Part shown: positions 7,093-16,878 of the stretch, piece by piece | Layout: every line of letters begins with the position of its first letter | Numbering within the stretch: position 1 is the first letter of the stretch | Source: Acidobacteriaceae bacterium | GTDB taxonomy: Bacteria; Acidobacteriota; Terriglobia; Terriglobales; Acidobacteriaceae | Direction of reading: 5' to 3' | NCBI GenBank assembly: GCA_030037635.1 | Contig: JASHQH010000147.1 | Coordinates: 1-41,480, forward strand | DNA: 41,480 bases | Notes under the pieces: model-generated | What the model was told of the DNA's origin: nothing | What the model saw: the letters and a program-made list of their open reading frames with translations, nothing else | Database searches by the model: none | Made by a program: the position numbers and the translations under genes

Positions 7093-9765
7093 ATGGCCAT
7101 TTTCCGAAATCTGGCAGGCGGGCTGCGCGCGCTGTTCCGCAGGAAAACGCGCAATGCGGAGATTCAAGAGGAACTCAGCAGCTTCATTGCCGCATCGACC
7201 GCCGACAAGATGCGCACCGGGATGAGCCGCAAAGCCGCCGAGCAGGCGGCACGCGCAGAGGCGGGAAGCGCCGAGGCGGTTCGGCAGATGGTCTGGTCCG
7301 CGGGATGGGAATCGCAGGCCGAATCCATAGGAAGGGACTTGCGGTTGAGCGTGCGCACACTGCGCAAGTCTCCCGGATTCACTCTGGCCGCGATCCTGAC
7401 GCTGGCGCTGGGCATTGGCGCGGTGACGGCGGTTTTCAGCGTGGTGCATTCGGTGCTGCTGGAACCGTTCCGCTTCCCCGACTCCGGACGGGTGATGGTA
7501 CTGCGCGAGACGGAGCGCTCGATGAGCTCGGCCCTGCTGCCCGACAATCCCAAGCACTTCCAGAACTGGCAGCAGAATGCCAGGACGCTGGCCGGCTCGG
7601 CGATCTTCCAGAACAGCGGCTACAGCATTTCTGCCGGCAACGGACCGCCGGAGATCGTGCGCGGCCTCCGCGTGCAGCCGGGGTTTTTCGCGGTGCTGGG
7701 TGTGCAGCCGATGCTGGGGCGCGAATTCGCGCCCGGCGAAGCAGTGGAAGGCCGCGAACACGAGGTGATATTGACCTGGGGCGCGTGGCAGAGCTACTTC
7801 AACGGCGCGGCGGACGTGATCGGCAAGACGCTGCGCGACGGCGGCGAGCTGCAGACGGTGGTCGGCGTGATGCCACGGGACTTTGAGCTCCCGGTGATGA
7901 GCGAGTCGGCGAGTGCGAGCTCGCGGACGACGGAGTACCAGGTGTTCACGCCGCTGGTGCCGGACCCGAACCAGATGAGCGACGATGGGGACTTCAATTT
8001 TCTCGCCGTTGCGCGTCTGCGCCTTGGAGTGACTCCCGCACAGGCGCAGGCCGAGCTCAACACGATCCAGGCGGCCTTCAACCAGGCGCACCACGTGACG
8101 ACGAACCCGCGGGTCGTTGCCGAGCCGATCCTCCAGGAGGTCACAGGCGGGGTAAAAACCGCGCTCTGGGTCCTGCTGGCCGCAGTCGCGGCGGTGCTGC
8201 TGATCGGCTGCGTGAATCTCGCCAACCTGGAACTGGCGCGGGCCGTGGCGCGCGATCGCGAGCTGGCGATGCGTGCGGCACTGGGCGCAGCGCGGAAACG
8301 GCTGATGTGGTCCGCGCTGTCTGACAGCATCGTGCTGGCAGCGGTGGGCGGCGCGCTGGGGATTTTGCTCTCGTTCACAGGAGTAAGCCTGTTTGTTGCG
8401 GCTGCGCCCCGGAACCTGCCGCGCGTTGCAGACGTGCAGGTGAGCTGGCCGGTGCTGCTGGCGGCAATTGCCGTCTCCTGCCTGACTGCGGTGCTGTTCG
8501 GGGCGCTGCCGGCGTTGCGGTCGATGCGAGTTGATCCGCAATCGGTGTTGCAGACCAGCGCCACGCGCGTGGCCAACACGCGCGAAGGGGCGCGGACCAG
8601 GAACCTGCTGGTGGCAGCCGAAGTGGCGGGGACAGTTGTCCTGCTGATCGTGGCCGGTCTGCTGTTGCGGAGTTTCTCGCGGCTGCTCGATCAGCCCAGA
8701 GACTTCGATTCGTCGCACGTGACATTGGCCGAGGTGTATTTGTATTCGCAACAGTACGGCGAGACCAATCCGAAGTCGGAGCAACTGCGCGCGGCGTTTA
8801 TCGACCGCGCCTTGGCGGACCTGCAGGCATTGCCGGGGGTGCGATCAGTGGCCGTGACCAGCGAACGGCCGCTGGCAGGCGATACATGGATCGACACCGT
8901 GCTCCGCCCCGACCACCCTCTGCCGCCGGACCAGACGCCGACGGCGAACATCCGCATGATCAGCCCGTCGTATATTGACACGTTGCGCATCCCGCTGCTG
9001 GAAGGCCGGAACCTGAGCCCCGCAGACAAGCCACACCCCACGGTTGCGCTCATCTCGGCGCAGGCGGCGCGCCATATCTGGCCGGGTCAGGACCCAGTGG
9101 GGCGGACCTTCACGCTCGGCGACCAAGCCATCCTGACCGTGGTGGGAGTGGTAGCAGACGCGCGCATCAATGACCTGAGGCACACCGCGAACATGATCTA
9201 CCTGCCCTACTGGAACCTGCCCTGGTATCGGCCCAGCTTCCTCGTCCGCTCGGTGCAGGGCATCGACGGGATCGCGCCGGAGATCAGGCAGACGATCTGG
9301 AACATCGATCCGACCGTAGCCATTCCGACGCTGGCTCCTTTGGACACCGAGGTGAGCCAATCGGTGGCCAGCGAGCGCTTCCAAACCGTGCTGTTGACGA
9401 GCTTTGCCGCGGCGGCGCTGCTCTTGGCGCTCCTCGGCATTTATGGCGTGCTCGCGTATTCGGTGTCGTTGCGGCGGCAGGAATTCGGAATTCGCGTGGC
9501 GCTGGGGTCTGATAAACCCGGTCTGATGCGTCTGGTGGTGCGGCAGGCGGCGGTTCCGGTGCTGGGAGGCGCGCTGGCCGGCCTGGCCCTGGCCTTTGCC
9601 ACAACGCGATGGCTTGAGAGTATGCTCTACGAAACGCGGGTGACCGACCCCGCGGCCATCGCGGGTAGTCTGGCGCTGCTGCTGCTGGTGGCCCTGCTCG
9701 CAGCGCTTTTGCCTGCGCGGCGCGCGGCGAAAATCGATCCCATGGCGGCGCTGCGCTGCGAATGA
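7093..9765 (+). CDS. ADOP-type ABC permease (MacB/FtsX-like, orphan)
   Basis: This 890-residue membrane protein belongs to the acidobacterial duplicated orphan permease family. Residues 1-75 form the charged permease-prefix region (LFRRKTRNAEIQEELSSF). Next come the first membrane helix (SPGFTLAAILTLALGIGAVTAVFSVV), a large MacB-like periplasmic domain, and three clustered helices around 355-475. A second periplasmic domain follows, and a final FtsX-like helical block (about 770-885) ends at AARRAAKIDPMAALR. The two-fold FtsX core is as expected for the family. It shares an operon with padR and has no ATPase of its own. Members are assumed to act with a separate LolD/MacB-type ATPase or as mechanotransmission proteins; the substrate is unknown. 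GAGGA just before the ATG supports the start. Confidence 0.9.
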   Translation: MAIFRNLAGGLRALFRRKTRNAEIQEELSSFIAASTADKMRTGMSRKAAEQAARAEAGSAEAVRQMVWSAGWESQAESIGRDLRLSVRTLRKSPGFTLAAILTLALGIGAVTAVFSVVHSVLLEPFRFPDSGRVMVLRETERSMSSALLPDNPKHFQNWQQNARTLAGSAIFQNSGYSISAGNGPPEIVRGLRVQPGFFAVLGVQPMLGREFAPGEAVEGREHEVILTWGAWQSYFNGAADVIGKTLRDGGELQTVVGVMPRDFELPVMSESASASSRTTEYQVFTPLVPDPNQMSDDGDFNFLAVARLRLGVTPAQAQAELNTIQAAFNQAHHVTTNPRVVAEPILQEVTGGVKTALWVLLAAVAAVLLIGCVNLANLELARAVARDRELAMRAALGAARKRLMWSALSDSIVLAAVGGALGILLSFTGVSLFVAAAPRNLPRVADVQVSWPVLLAAIAVSCLTAVLFGALPALRSMRVDPQSVLQTSATRVANTREGARTRNLLVAAEVAGTVVLLIVAGLLLRSFSRLLDQPRDFDSSHVTLAEVYLYSQQYGETNPKSEQLRAAFIDRALADLQALPGVRSVAVTSERPLAGDTWIDTVLRPDHPLPPDQTPTANIRMISPSYIDTLRIPLLEGRNLSPADKPHPTVALISAQAARHIWPGQDPVGRTFTLGDQAILTVVGVVADARINDLRHTANMIYLPYWNLPWYRPSFLVRSVQGIDGIAPEIRQTIWNIDPTVAIPTLAPLDTEVSQSVASERFQTVLLTSFAAAALLLALLGIYGVLAYSVSLRRQEFGIRVALGSDKPGLMRLVVRQAAVPVLGGALAGLALAFATTRWLESMLYETRVTDPAAIAGSLALLLLVALLAALLPARRAAKIDPMAALRCE

Positions 9766-9790
9766 ACACAGTCGATTCGTGCTCGGCCGA

Positions 9791-9820
9791 TTGACACACC
9801 GCGATGTCGCTTTGTAGGAT
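9791..9820 (+). promoter_or_regulatory. Candidate sigma70 promoter for the Gld-type ABC operon
   Basis: TTGACA (9791-9796) is followed after 18 bp by TAGGAT (9815-9820), about 75 bases before the ATPase start codon at 9895. A perfect -35 and a four-of-six -10 in the 129-bp gap make this a reasonable promoter. Confidence 0.5.
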
Positions 9821-9894
9821 GCAATTGTTCGTGCGAAGCTCCCGGCCCCTGCCGATGACGAGCTTCTTTCCTTGCACGGGAAAACCTCGGAACG

Positions 9895-10923
9895 ATGATT
9901 GCAGTTAAGGAGCTTACTAAAAGGTACGCGCGCACGGTCGCCGTTGATCAGATTTCCTTTTCCGTCGAGAAGGGCCAGATCGTAGGGTTTCTAGGCCCCA
10001 ACGGCGCCGGCAAAACCACTACCATGCGCGTGCTCACGTGTTTCCTTCCACCGTCGGCCGGTACAGCCACCGTGGCGGGATTCGACGTCCTCGAGCAGCC
10101 TCGCGAAGTCAAGAGACGCATTGGTTATCTGCCTGAGGCGCCCCCGCTCTATCCGGAGATGGCGACCACCGAGTACCTGCGCTTTGTCGGCAAGCTGAAA
10201 GGCCTTTCCGGCGCCGAACTCGATAAGCGCGTGGACTATGTTTGCGGCCGCTGTTTCATCTCCGATGTGAAACGGAAGCTTCTGGGCAAACTGTCGAAGG
10301 GTTATCGTCAGCGGGTGGGCCTGGCGCAGGCCATCATTCACAACCCTGAAGTGCTCATCCTCGACGAGCCCACTGCGGGCCTCGATCCCAAGCAGATCAA
10401 CGAAACGCGCGATCTGATCCGCAGCCTGGCCGGGGATCACACCATCATTCTTAGCACGCACATCCTGCCCGAGGTGGAGCAAACCTGCGAGCAGGTCATC
10501 ATCATCAACAAGGGCAAGCTTGTCGCCACCGACTCGGTGCACAACCTGCAGGCTCGCACCCGCGGCGTGGAATCGGTGCTGATCGAAGTGGCCGGCCGCG
10601 CCGGCGCGCTCGCATCTGAAGCTGTCCAGCAGAAGCTGGAACAGGTGCCCGGTGTTGCCAAGGTCGTGCGCCGGGATGCCCGCGATCAGCGCCTGATCTT
10701 TGAGGTGGAGAGCCAGAAAGGGCAATTGGTCCGCGGCGATCTGGCGCGCGCCGTGGTCGCATCGGGCTGGGACCTGAACGAGCTTCGCGCCGCCGGCATG
10801 AGCCTGGAAGAAATTTTTCTCGAACTCACGGGGAGCGAGACCGCCGCGGAAGCAAGAGATCGCGCAGAACAGCCTGCGAAGCCGGACGAGACCACGCCAA
10901 CCACGAGCGAGCCGCAGCCATGA
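9895..10923 (+). CDS. ABC transporter ATP-binding protein, GldA/NatA type
   Basis: This 342-residue cytoplasmic ATPase powers the membrane partner encoded next to it. The Walker A GPNGAGKTT (34-42), signature LSKGYRQR (133-140), Walker B VLILDEPTAGLDP (153-165) and switch histidine in ILSTHILPEVE are all intact. After the nucleotide-binding domain (about 1-235) a C-terminal region of about 100 residues follows, as in GldA-type ATPases, and ends in an acidic Pro/Thr-rich tail. Its stop overlaps the next start (ATGA), a sign of translational coupling. The gene order ATPase, ABC-2 permease, GldG-like protein, DUF4340 protein is a recurrent cassette in many phyla. The name refers to Bacteroidetes gliding genes, but gliding is not implied here and the substrate is unknown. 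Confidence 0.92.
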   Translation: MIAVKELTKRYARTVAVDQISFSVEKGQIVGFLGPNGAGKTTTMRVLTCFLPPSAGTATVAGFDVLEQPREVKRRIGYLPEAPPLYPEMATTEYLRFVGKLKGLSGAELDKRVDYVCGRCFISDVKRKLLGKLSKGYRQRVGLAQAIIHNPEVLILDEPTAGLDPKQINETRDLIRSLAGDHTIILSTHILPEVEQTCEQVIIINKGKLVATDSVHNLQARTRGVESVLIEVAGRAGALASEAVQQKLEQVPGVAKVVRRDARDQRLIFEVESQKGQLVRGDLARAVVASGWDLNELRAAGMSLEEIFLELTGSETAAEARDRAEQPAKPDETTPTTSEPQP

Positions 10924-11687
10924 GAAATATCTGGACCATCTGCCGCAAGGAGCTGGGGAGCTACTTCGTTTCTCCCATTGCCTATGGCCTGCTGGCCGTC
11001 TTCGCCGTAGCCTTTGGGTTTTTCTTCTGGAATGCTCTCAATTATTTCGTGCTCGCGGGCTTGGAAATGCAACTGCGCGGAGAGTCAATTCCCATGAACC
11101 TGAATGAGGAAATTGTCCGCCCGCTGCTCTCTGACGCCGGATTCGTCTTCCTGCTCCTCATCCCCTTCGTCACCATGCGGCTGTTCGCCGAAGAAAAACG
11201 CACGGGCACCATCGAATTGCTCGCCACCTCGCCCATCCGCGACGTCGAAATCATCCTCGGCAAGTGGCTTGCCGCTCTTGTCCTCTACGCTTCTCTGCTT
11301 CTCTTCACTGCTCTCAACTTCGCCTGGCTGTTCGTCTACGGCAAGCCCGATTGGAAGCCACTCCTGGTCGGCTATCTTGGCCTGCTCCTGCAGGGCGGGC
11401 TGCTTCTGGCCATCGGGTCCTTCATCTCCACGCTCACCAGGAACCAGATCATCGCCGGCGCCGCCACTTTCGGACTGTTCATCCTGCTCTGGGTCCTTGA
11501 CTGGGTCACCGGCTACGACTCGGCCACATGGTCAACCGTCCTCGGCTACCTTTGCGTGCTCACTCACTTCAACTCCTTCGCCCGGGGTGTGATTGACACC
11601 AAGGACGTCGTCTTTTATCTCAGCGGCATCTTCCTGGGACTCTTCGCCACCGCGCGCTCGCTGGAATCCCTGCGCTGGAGGTCCTGA
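10920..11687 (+). CDS. ABC-2 type permease (GldF-like)
   Basis: This 255-residue integral membrane protein has about six hydrophobic segments, beginning with SPIAYGLLAVFAVAFGFFFW. An extracytoplasmic loop follows, then helices around FVFLLLIPFVTMRLF, LAALVLYASLLLFTALNFAW, GYLGLLLQGGLLLAIGSFIS and AAATFGLFILLWVLDWV. The motif MRLFAEEKRTGTIELLATSPI between helices 2 and 3 is the standard ABC-2 coupling signature. It overlaps the ATPase gene by four bases and touches the GldG-like gene with no gap, so the three are translated as a unit. The substrate is unknown. Confidence 0.92.
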   Translation: MRNIWTICRKELGSYFVSPIAYGLLAVFAVAFGFFFWNALNYFVLAGLEMQLRGESIPMNLNEEIVRPLLSDAGFVFLLLIPFVTMRLFAEEKRTGTIELLATSPIRDVEIILGKWLAALVLYASLLLFTALNFAWLFVYGKPDWKPLLVGYLGLLLQGGLLLAIGSFISTLTRNQIIAGAATFGLFILLWVLDWVTGYDSATWSTVLGYLCVLTHFNSFARGVIDTKDVVFYLSGIFLGLFATARSLESLRWRS

Positions 11688-13064
11688 ATGGCCCTCAGGT
11701 GGCTCAAAGCGCGGCAAACCAGGTACGCGGCCTACGCGGTCGCTTACATCATCGTCGTCATCGCCGCGGTGGTGGTGCTCAATATCCTCGCCAATCGCTA
11801 CGACAAGTCCTACGACGCAACCTCCAACAAGCGCTACAGCCTTTCTGAGCAGACCGTCAAGATCGTCAAAGGCCTCAAGCAGAACGCGGCCATCATCTAT
11901 TTCAACCAGAGCACCTCGTTCCACGACGGCAAGGATCTCCTCGACGAATATGCGAATCTTTCGCCGCGGGTTCATGTCGACTACGTCGATCCCGACAAGA
12001 ACCCGGAGCTCGCGCGTCAAGACGGCATTCGCGATTACGGCACGGCCGTGGTGCAGATTGGCGAGAGAAAAGAAACTGCCAAGAGCATGACGGAAGAAGG
12101 CATCACCGGCGCCTTTATCCGCGACCTCAAGGGCAACACGCGCACCGCGTGCTTTGTCACCGGCAGCGGCGAGCATCAGATCGACTCCACCGATCGCGAC
12201 GGCCTGTCGCAATTCAAGGACCTGCTCGCCAAAGACGAATACGAATCGAAATCCATCGACCTGCTGGAGAAGGCTGAAGTTCCCGATGATTGCACTACTC
12301 TGGTCGTTGCCGGACCGACGCGCAATTACCTGCAACCCGAAGTCGATGCCATCAAGATATATGTTGAAGCCGGCGGCCGCGCCCTCTTTCTTCTCGATCC
12401 TCCGCTCGACGTGGGCACGTCGCCCATCGCCGCCAACGATGCGCTTTCTTCCATGCTGGAGGGTTGGGGCATCACCCTCGACAAGGACCTTGTTCTCGAC
12501 TTCAATCCCATCGGCCAGGTAGCCGGCCTCGGCCCGGAGGTCGCTCTGGTCACCGAGTACGCTTCGCAGCCCATCGTGAACGACCTCAAAGGAACCGCCG
12601 TCGGCATTCCTCTGGCGCGTTCGCTCGAGATCAAAGACGCCGATAAGACCAGCGTGCAGAAACTTTTCGACTCATCTGAAAACAGCCTGGCCACCAGCAA
12701 TCTGAGTTCGCCCGACATCAACCTTCGCGACCCGAAGAACAAGAAAGGCCCATTCACGCTGGCCGCCGTAGGCAGCTACTCCACCGGCAAGCCCAACGCG
12801 CAAGGCCGGTTTGCCGTGGTGGGCAGCTCAAGCTGGGTTGCCAACCGTTTTCTCGGGTTCAATGGCAACGGCGACCTTGCGCTGAACACTGTCAACTGGC
12901 TCTCGTCCGACGAAGATCTCATCTCCATCCGGCCCAAACCAGAGGACAATCGCCCCATTACCATGACCCGTGCGCAATTGAATCGCGTGCGCCTCACCAG
13001 CCAGTTTGGATTTCCGCTTATCGTTATCGTGGCCGGTGTGGTGATCTGGTGGAAGCGCCGGTGA
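11688..13064 (+). CDS. GldG-like ABC auxiliary protein (ABC_transp_aux family)
   Basis: This 458-residue protein is anchored at both ends: a helix at about residues 14-38 (YAVAYIIVVIAAVVVLNILA) and one at about 436-455 (FGFPLIVIVAGVVIWW), with the bulk outside the cytoplasm. The RYSLSEQTVKIVKGL segment after the first helix and the following thioredoxin- or DUF4350-like region are typical of GldG proteins, which are thought to complete the ABC-2 complex. The ribosome-binding site GGAGGT lies inside the end of the upstream gene, and the ATG follows the TGA directly. Function beyond subunit status is not known. Confidence 0.87.
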   Translation: MALRWLKARQTRYAAYAVAYIIVVIAAVVVLNILANRYDKSYDATSNKRYSLSEQTVKIVKGLKQNAAIIYFNQSTSFHDGKDLLDEYANLSPRVHVDYVDPDKNPELARQDGIRDYGTAVVQIGERKETAKSMTEEGITGAFIRDLKGNTRTACFVTGSGEHQIDSTDRDGLSQFKDLLAKDEYESKSIDLLEKAEVPDDCTTLVVAGPTRNYLQPEVDAIKIYVEAGGRALFLLDPPLDVGTSPIAANDALSSMLEGWGITLDKDLVLDFNPIGQVAGLGPEVALVTEYASQPIVNDLKGTAVGIPLARSLEIKDADKTSVQKLFDSSENSLATSNLSSPDINLRDPKNKKGPFTLAAVGSYSTGKPNAQGRFAVVGSSSWVANRFLGFNGNGDLALNTVNWLSSDEDLISIRPKPEDNRPITMTRAQLNRVRLTSQFGFPLIVIVAGVVIWWKRR

Positions 13065-13095
13065 AACCGTTGCTCGCGTTCTAACTTTGCATCCT

Positions 13096-14016
13096 ATGAA
13101 GTTTCGCGCCCTCATCATTGCGGTTCTTGTTCTTCTCGCTCTCAGCGGAGCGCTCTACTGGTCGAATCATCACAAGCCTTCCCAGCCCGGCACGGCAGCG
13201 AATTTTCCCGCGCCTCTCGTCATTCTCAAGCTCGATCAAAGTGCCATCGATCAGCTCACCCTCGCACGCAAGGGCTCTGCGCCGGTCACGCTCGTCAAAA
13301 CCGCCTCGGGCAAATGGCAGATCACCGCGCCACGATCCTTTAACGCCGATCAGGACGAGGTCTCCGGCGTGCTCTACACGCTGTCGAGCCTCAGCGCGGA
13401 TCGCGTGGTTGAAGACAAGGCGTCTGACTTGAAGCCATATGGCCTGGACGACCCATCCCTTGCCGTCCAGATCAACTCCACGGATCAGAAACAGCGGAAG
13501 CTCCTGCTCGGCGAAGATACGCCGGCAGGCAGCGACGTCTACGCCATGCTCGCCGGCGATCCCCGCGTCTTCACTCTGGCCGAATACAACAAAACCAGCA
13601 TCGACAAAGGCCTGGACGATTTGCGCAACAAGAAGCTCTTCGACTTTGGCGAAGACAACCCGAGCAGGATCGAGCTGCACCAGGGGAAGAAGGCGTGGAT
13701 CTTCCTGCGCCAGGGAAGCGACTGGTGGTCCAACGGAAAGAAGATGGACAGCGCAGGCGTCGCGTCGCTCATCGATGAGCTGCGCGAACTGCAAGCGGCC
13801 AGCTTCCCCGCGACGGGCTTTTCCACTCCCGACCTTGAGGTCACCGTCGCGTCCGGCGATGGCAAGCGCATCGAGAGGGTCGAAATCTCGAAGTCGGCCA
13901 TCGCCAAGCGCGAAAATGAGCCGGAACTCTATCAGCTGGATTCGTCCGCAGCAGCCGACCTCACATCCGCCGCCGGCGCCATCCAACCCGCCGCCGCGCC
14001 GTCAGCCGACAAGTGA
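13096..14016 (+). CDS. DUF4340 domain protein, fourth gene of the Gld-type ABC operon
   Basis: This 306-residue protein has one N-terminal membrane anchor (FRALIIAVLVLLALSGALYW) and an exported remainder made of repeated modules of about 80 residues. These contain the phrases WQITAPRSFNADQDEVSGVLYTL and DLKPYGLDDPSLAVQI typical of DUF4340. It follows the GldG-like gene by 31 bp and belongs to the same cassette; its role is unknown and probably structural. I chose ATG 13096; a TTG three codons upstream is in frame but has no better ribosome-binding site. The C-terminal tail is Ala/Pro-rich and low in complexity. Confidence 0.85.
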   Translation: MKFRALIIAVLVLLALSGALYWSNHHKPSQPGTAANFPAPLVILKLDQSAIDQLTLARKGSAPVTLVKTASGKWQITAPRSFNADQDEVSGVLYTLSSLSADRVVEDKASDLKPYGLDDPSLAVQINSTDQKQRKLLLGEDTPAGSDVYAMLAGDPRVFTLAEYNKTSIDKGLDDLRNKKLFDFGEDNPSRIELHQGKKAWIFLRQGSDWWSNGKKMDSAGVASLIDELRELQAASFPATGFSTPDLEVTVASGDGKRIERVEISKSAIAKRENEPELYQLDSSAAADLTSAAGAIQPAAAPSADK

Positions 14017-14205
14017 GAGCCGGCCGCATTGAGCATCCAGAAGCCCGCACCACGCCATCTAACCCTGCACGGGCCGCCGCAAATGCCATGCATTGAGCGG
14101 TTCCTGGCTTCGGCGTATGCGATGGTTGCCCGGTTCCAGTAGCAAGAAATTCGGGAACGAGCCAGGGGCCCGGCTACGCGTTCTGCAGATCACTGATCCT
14201 ACCCC

Positions 14206-16878
14206 ATGCCGCGAGATCCCTCCTCTTCTTACCGGCTGCAATTGCATGCCGGATTCACATTTGACGATGCCGCCGGCGTCGCCGATTACCTCAAGGATCT
14301 GGGGATTTCGCACGTCTATTGTTCTCCTTATCTGCAAGCCGCCAAGGGCAGCCTGCACGGATACGACGTCGTCGACCAGCAGAAAGTGAATGAGGAACTG
14401 GGCGGCGAAGCGGCCCACCAGCGATTTCTTCAAACGCTCAAGGCGCTTGACCTCGGCCAGCTCCTCGACATCGTTCCCAATCACATGGCTACCGGCCCTG
14501 AGAACAGGTACTGGTGGGACGTTCTGGAGAACGGGCCGTCAAGCCGATTCGCGGAGTGGTTCGATATCGATTGGAATTCGGCCGAAGTCAAGCTGCAGAA
14601 CAAAGTGCTGATTCCCGTGCTGGGCGACCAGTACGGGCAAGTGCTGGACCGGCATGAGATCGCGATTACATACGATGGCGAATCGTTCAAGTTTCGCTAC
14701 TTCGATCATCTTTTTCCGCTCTCGCCGCGATCCCTTGCCGTTCCACTGTCGACCGCAGCGCGCTACGTGAATGTTCCCATCCTCGGCTTCATCGCTGACA
14801 GCCTGGCCCGGCTGCCGTCGCCGGAGATCTCGGACGAGGAAGTGCTGGCAGCCCGCCATCGTGACAAGACCATCCTTTACGAGCTTTTGCAACGCGCCTC
14901 AAGAGAAGAACAGGAGGCGCCCGCGGCCATCGCGCGCGCCGTAGAAGAGCTGAACCGAAACGTGGATGCGCTTGACGCGCTGCTGAATCTGCAATATTAC
15001 CGGCTTGCCTATTGGCGTACGGCCGACCAGGATCTGGGCTATCGCCGCTTCTTCGACATCAACACGCTGATCGGAGTGCGCGTGGAACGGCCGCGCGTGT
15101 TCAACGCGACGCATCGCCGCGTCTTGGAATGGTTTCGCAACGGCGAGCTCGATGGAGTGCGCGTCGATCACCCCGACGGGTTGCGCGATCCGGAGCAATA
15201 TTTTGAGCGCCTGCGCGCCAGCGCCCCGCAGGCCTGGATTCTGGCGGAAAAGATTCTTGAGCCCCATGAGCGGCTGCGCGCCAACTGGCCCATCGCCGGC
15301 ACCACCGGTTACGACTTCCTGAATCTGTGCAACGGGCTGCTGGTGTACGGAGAGGGATTGAAAGAGCTGACGCAGATTTACAGCAACTTTACCGGCGAGA
15401 CCGGGAACTTCGAGTCGCTGGTGCACGCCAAGAAGCTGAACGTGGAGCACGAGGCGCTGGGCAGCGATGTGAACCGGCTGGCACAGTTGTTTGTCGAGAT
15501 TTGCGAAAACAATCGCGACCGCCGCGATTACACGCGCGCCGAAATTCGCCGGGCCATTCGCGAAGTAGCGGCGAGCTTTTCGGTGTACAGAACTTACGTT
15601 GCACCGGAGCGCAACGAAATTGTGGAAGAAGATGCCAAAGAAATCCGGAACGCTGTAGAGATTGCCAGGACGCAGCGCACGGATATCGATGCGGGGCTGT
15701 TTGACTTCATCGGGGATGTTCTCACACTGAGCGCACGCGGAGAACTGGAGACGGAGTTTCTGTTGCGCTTCCAGCAGTTCACCGCTCCGGTGATGGCCAA
15801 GGGGATGGAAGACACGGCGCTCTATTGTTATAACCGGATGATCGGGCTCAACGAAGTGGGCAGCGCGCCGGAGCGAAACGGCGTGAGCCTCGACAGGTTT
15901 TATTGTTCCTGCGCCAGGATGCAGGCCGGCCATCCAAAAACCATGAATACGCTTTCGACGCATGACACCAAGCGATCAGACGACGTGCGCGCGAGGCTGG
16001 CCGTGCTGACGGAGATCCCCACGCGCTGGCGGTCGGCTCTGAACCGGTGGGCGCGAAAAAACCAGCCGTCCAAAACTGGAAAGTGGCCGGATCGCAACAC
16101 CGAGTACTTCCTCTACCAGACGCTGGTGGGGGCTTGGCCCATCTCGGTCGAGCGCGCGGCCGCCTACATGGAAAAGGCTGCGCGCGAGGCCAAGCAGCAG
16201 ACGAGCTGGACGCAACAGAACAAGGAGTTTGAGGATGCGTTGAAGTGGTTTATCGAGCGCATTCTCGGCTCGCCGGAGTTTGTTGCGGAAATGGAGAGCT
16301 TTGTAGCCGGGATCATCATGCCCGGACGGATCAACAGCTTGGCGCAGACGCTGATCAAATGCACCGCACCGGGAGTTCCTGATACCTACCAGGGCGGCGA
16401 GCTGTGGGATTTGAGTCTGGTTGATCCTGACAATCGCGGTAACGTGGACTACGAAATCAGACGATCGATGCTGGCAGAGCTGAAGGCAGGCATGAACGTG
16501 GATGAGATGATGAAAAGAATGGAAGGCGGAATGCCGAAGCTGTGGGTGATCACCAAGGCGTTGCATTTGCGCCGCGAAAGACCCGAGTCCTTCGACGAAA
16601 AAGCTGAATTCATTCCGCTCGCCGTGGATGGTCCCAAGAAGGCGCACCTGGTTGCATTTCGGCGCGGGGAATCGGTGGCAGTCCTTGTTCCGCGCTGGAA
16701 CATCAAGCTCGGTGGTGGTTTCGGTTCCACCACGGTGGAGCTTCCCGCGGGCCGTTGGACCAACGTTCTTACCGATGAAGAAACGGACGGAGGAAAGTTG
16801 CGCGTGCAGGATCTTTTTCGCCGCTTTCCAGTCGCACTGTGCGTGAAGAGTGACGGAGCAAGCGATGCATCGATTTGA
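14206..16878 (+). CDS. treY: Malto-oligosyltrehalose synthase (TreY)
   Basis: TreY is an intramolecular transglucosylase that converts the reducing-end alpha-1,4 bond of malto-oligosaccharides into the alpha,alpha-1,1 bond of trehalose. The 890-residue GH13 protein starts with the family opening SSSYRLQLHAGFTFDDAAGVADYL and has YCSPYLQAAKGSLHGYDVVD (38-57) and IVPNHMA (89-95). The GH13 catalytic set is visible: nucleophile D321 in GVRVDHPDGLRDP, acid/base E348 in WILAEKIL, and D587 in STHDTKRSDDVRARL. The large insertion between residues 370 and 580 is normal for TreY. The gene overlaps treZ by 14 bases, so the two are translationally coupled. No strong ribosome-binding site precedes the ATG, but the homology begins right after it. 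Confidence 0.96.
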   Translation: MPRDPSSSYRLQLHAGFTFDDAAGVADYLKDLGISHVYCSPYLQAAKGSLHGYDVVDQQKVNEELGGEAAHQRFLQTLKALDLGQLLDIVPNHMATGPENRYWWDVLENGPSSRFAEWFDIDWNSAEVKLQNKVLIPVLGDQYGQVLDRHEIAITYDGESFKFRYFDHLFPLSPRSLAVPLSTAARYVNVPILGFIADSLARLPSPEISDEEVLAARHRDKTILYELLQRASREEQEAPAAIARAVEELNRNVDALDALLNLQYYRLAYWRTADQDLGYRRFFDINTLIGVRVERPRVFNATHRRVLEWFRNGELDGVRVDHPDGLRDPEQYFERLRASAPQAWILAEKILEPHERLRANWPIAGTTGYDFLNLCNGLLVYGEGLKELTQIYSNFTGETGNFESLVHAKKLNVEHEALGSDVNRLAQLFVEICENNRDRRDYTRAEIRRAIREVAASFSVYRTYVAPERNEIVEEDAKEIRNAVEIARTQRTDIDAGLFDFIGDVLTLSARGELETEFLLRFQQFTAPVMAKGMEDTALYCYNRMIGLNEVGSAPERNGVSLDRFYCSCARMQAGHPKTMNTLSTHDTKRSDDVRARLAVLTEIPTRWRSALNRWARKNQPSKTGKWPDRNTEYFLYQTLVGAWPISVERAAAYMEKAAREAKQQTSWTQQNKEFEDALKWFIERILGSPEFVAEMESFVAGIIMPGRINSLAQTLIKCTAPGVPDTYQGGELWDLSLVDPDNRGNVDYEIRRSMLAELKAGMNVDEMMKRMEGGMPKLWVITKALHLRRERPESFDEKAEFIPLAVDGPKKAHLVAFRRGESVAVLVPRWNIKLGGGFGSTTVELPAGRWTNVLTDEETDGGKLRVQDLFRRFPVALCVKSDGASDASI

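Noticed and set aside
6943..8784. 613-codon minus-strand frame opposite the ADOP permease
   Set aside because: No recognisable domain or ribosome-binding site; shadow of the permease gene.
13087..13095. TTG start three codons upstream for the DUF4340 gene
   Set aside because: The ATG at 13096 directly starts a normal membrane anchor and no ribosome-binding site favours the TTG.
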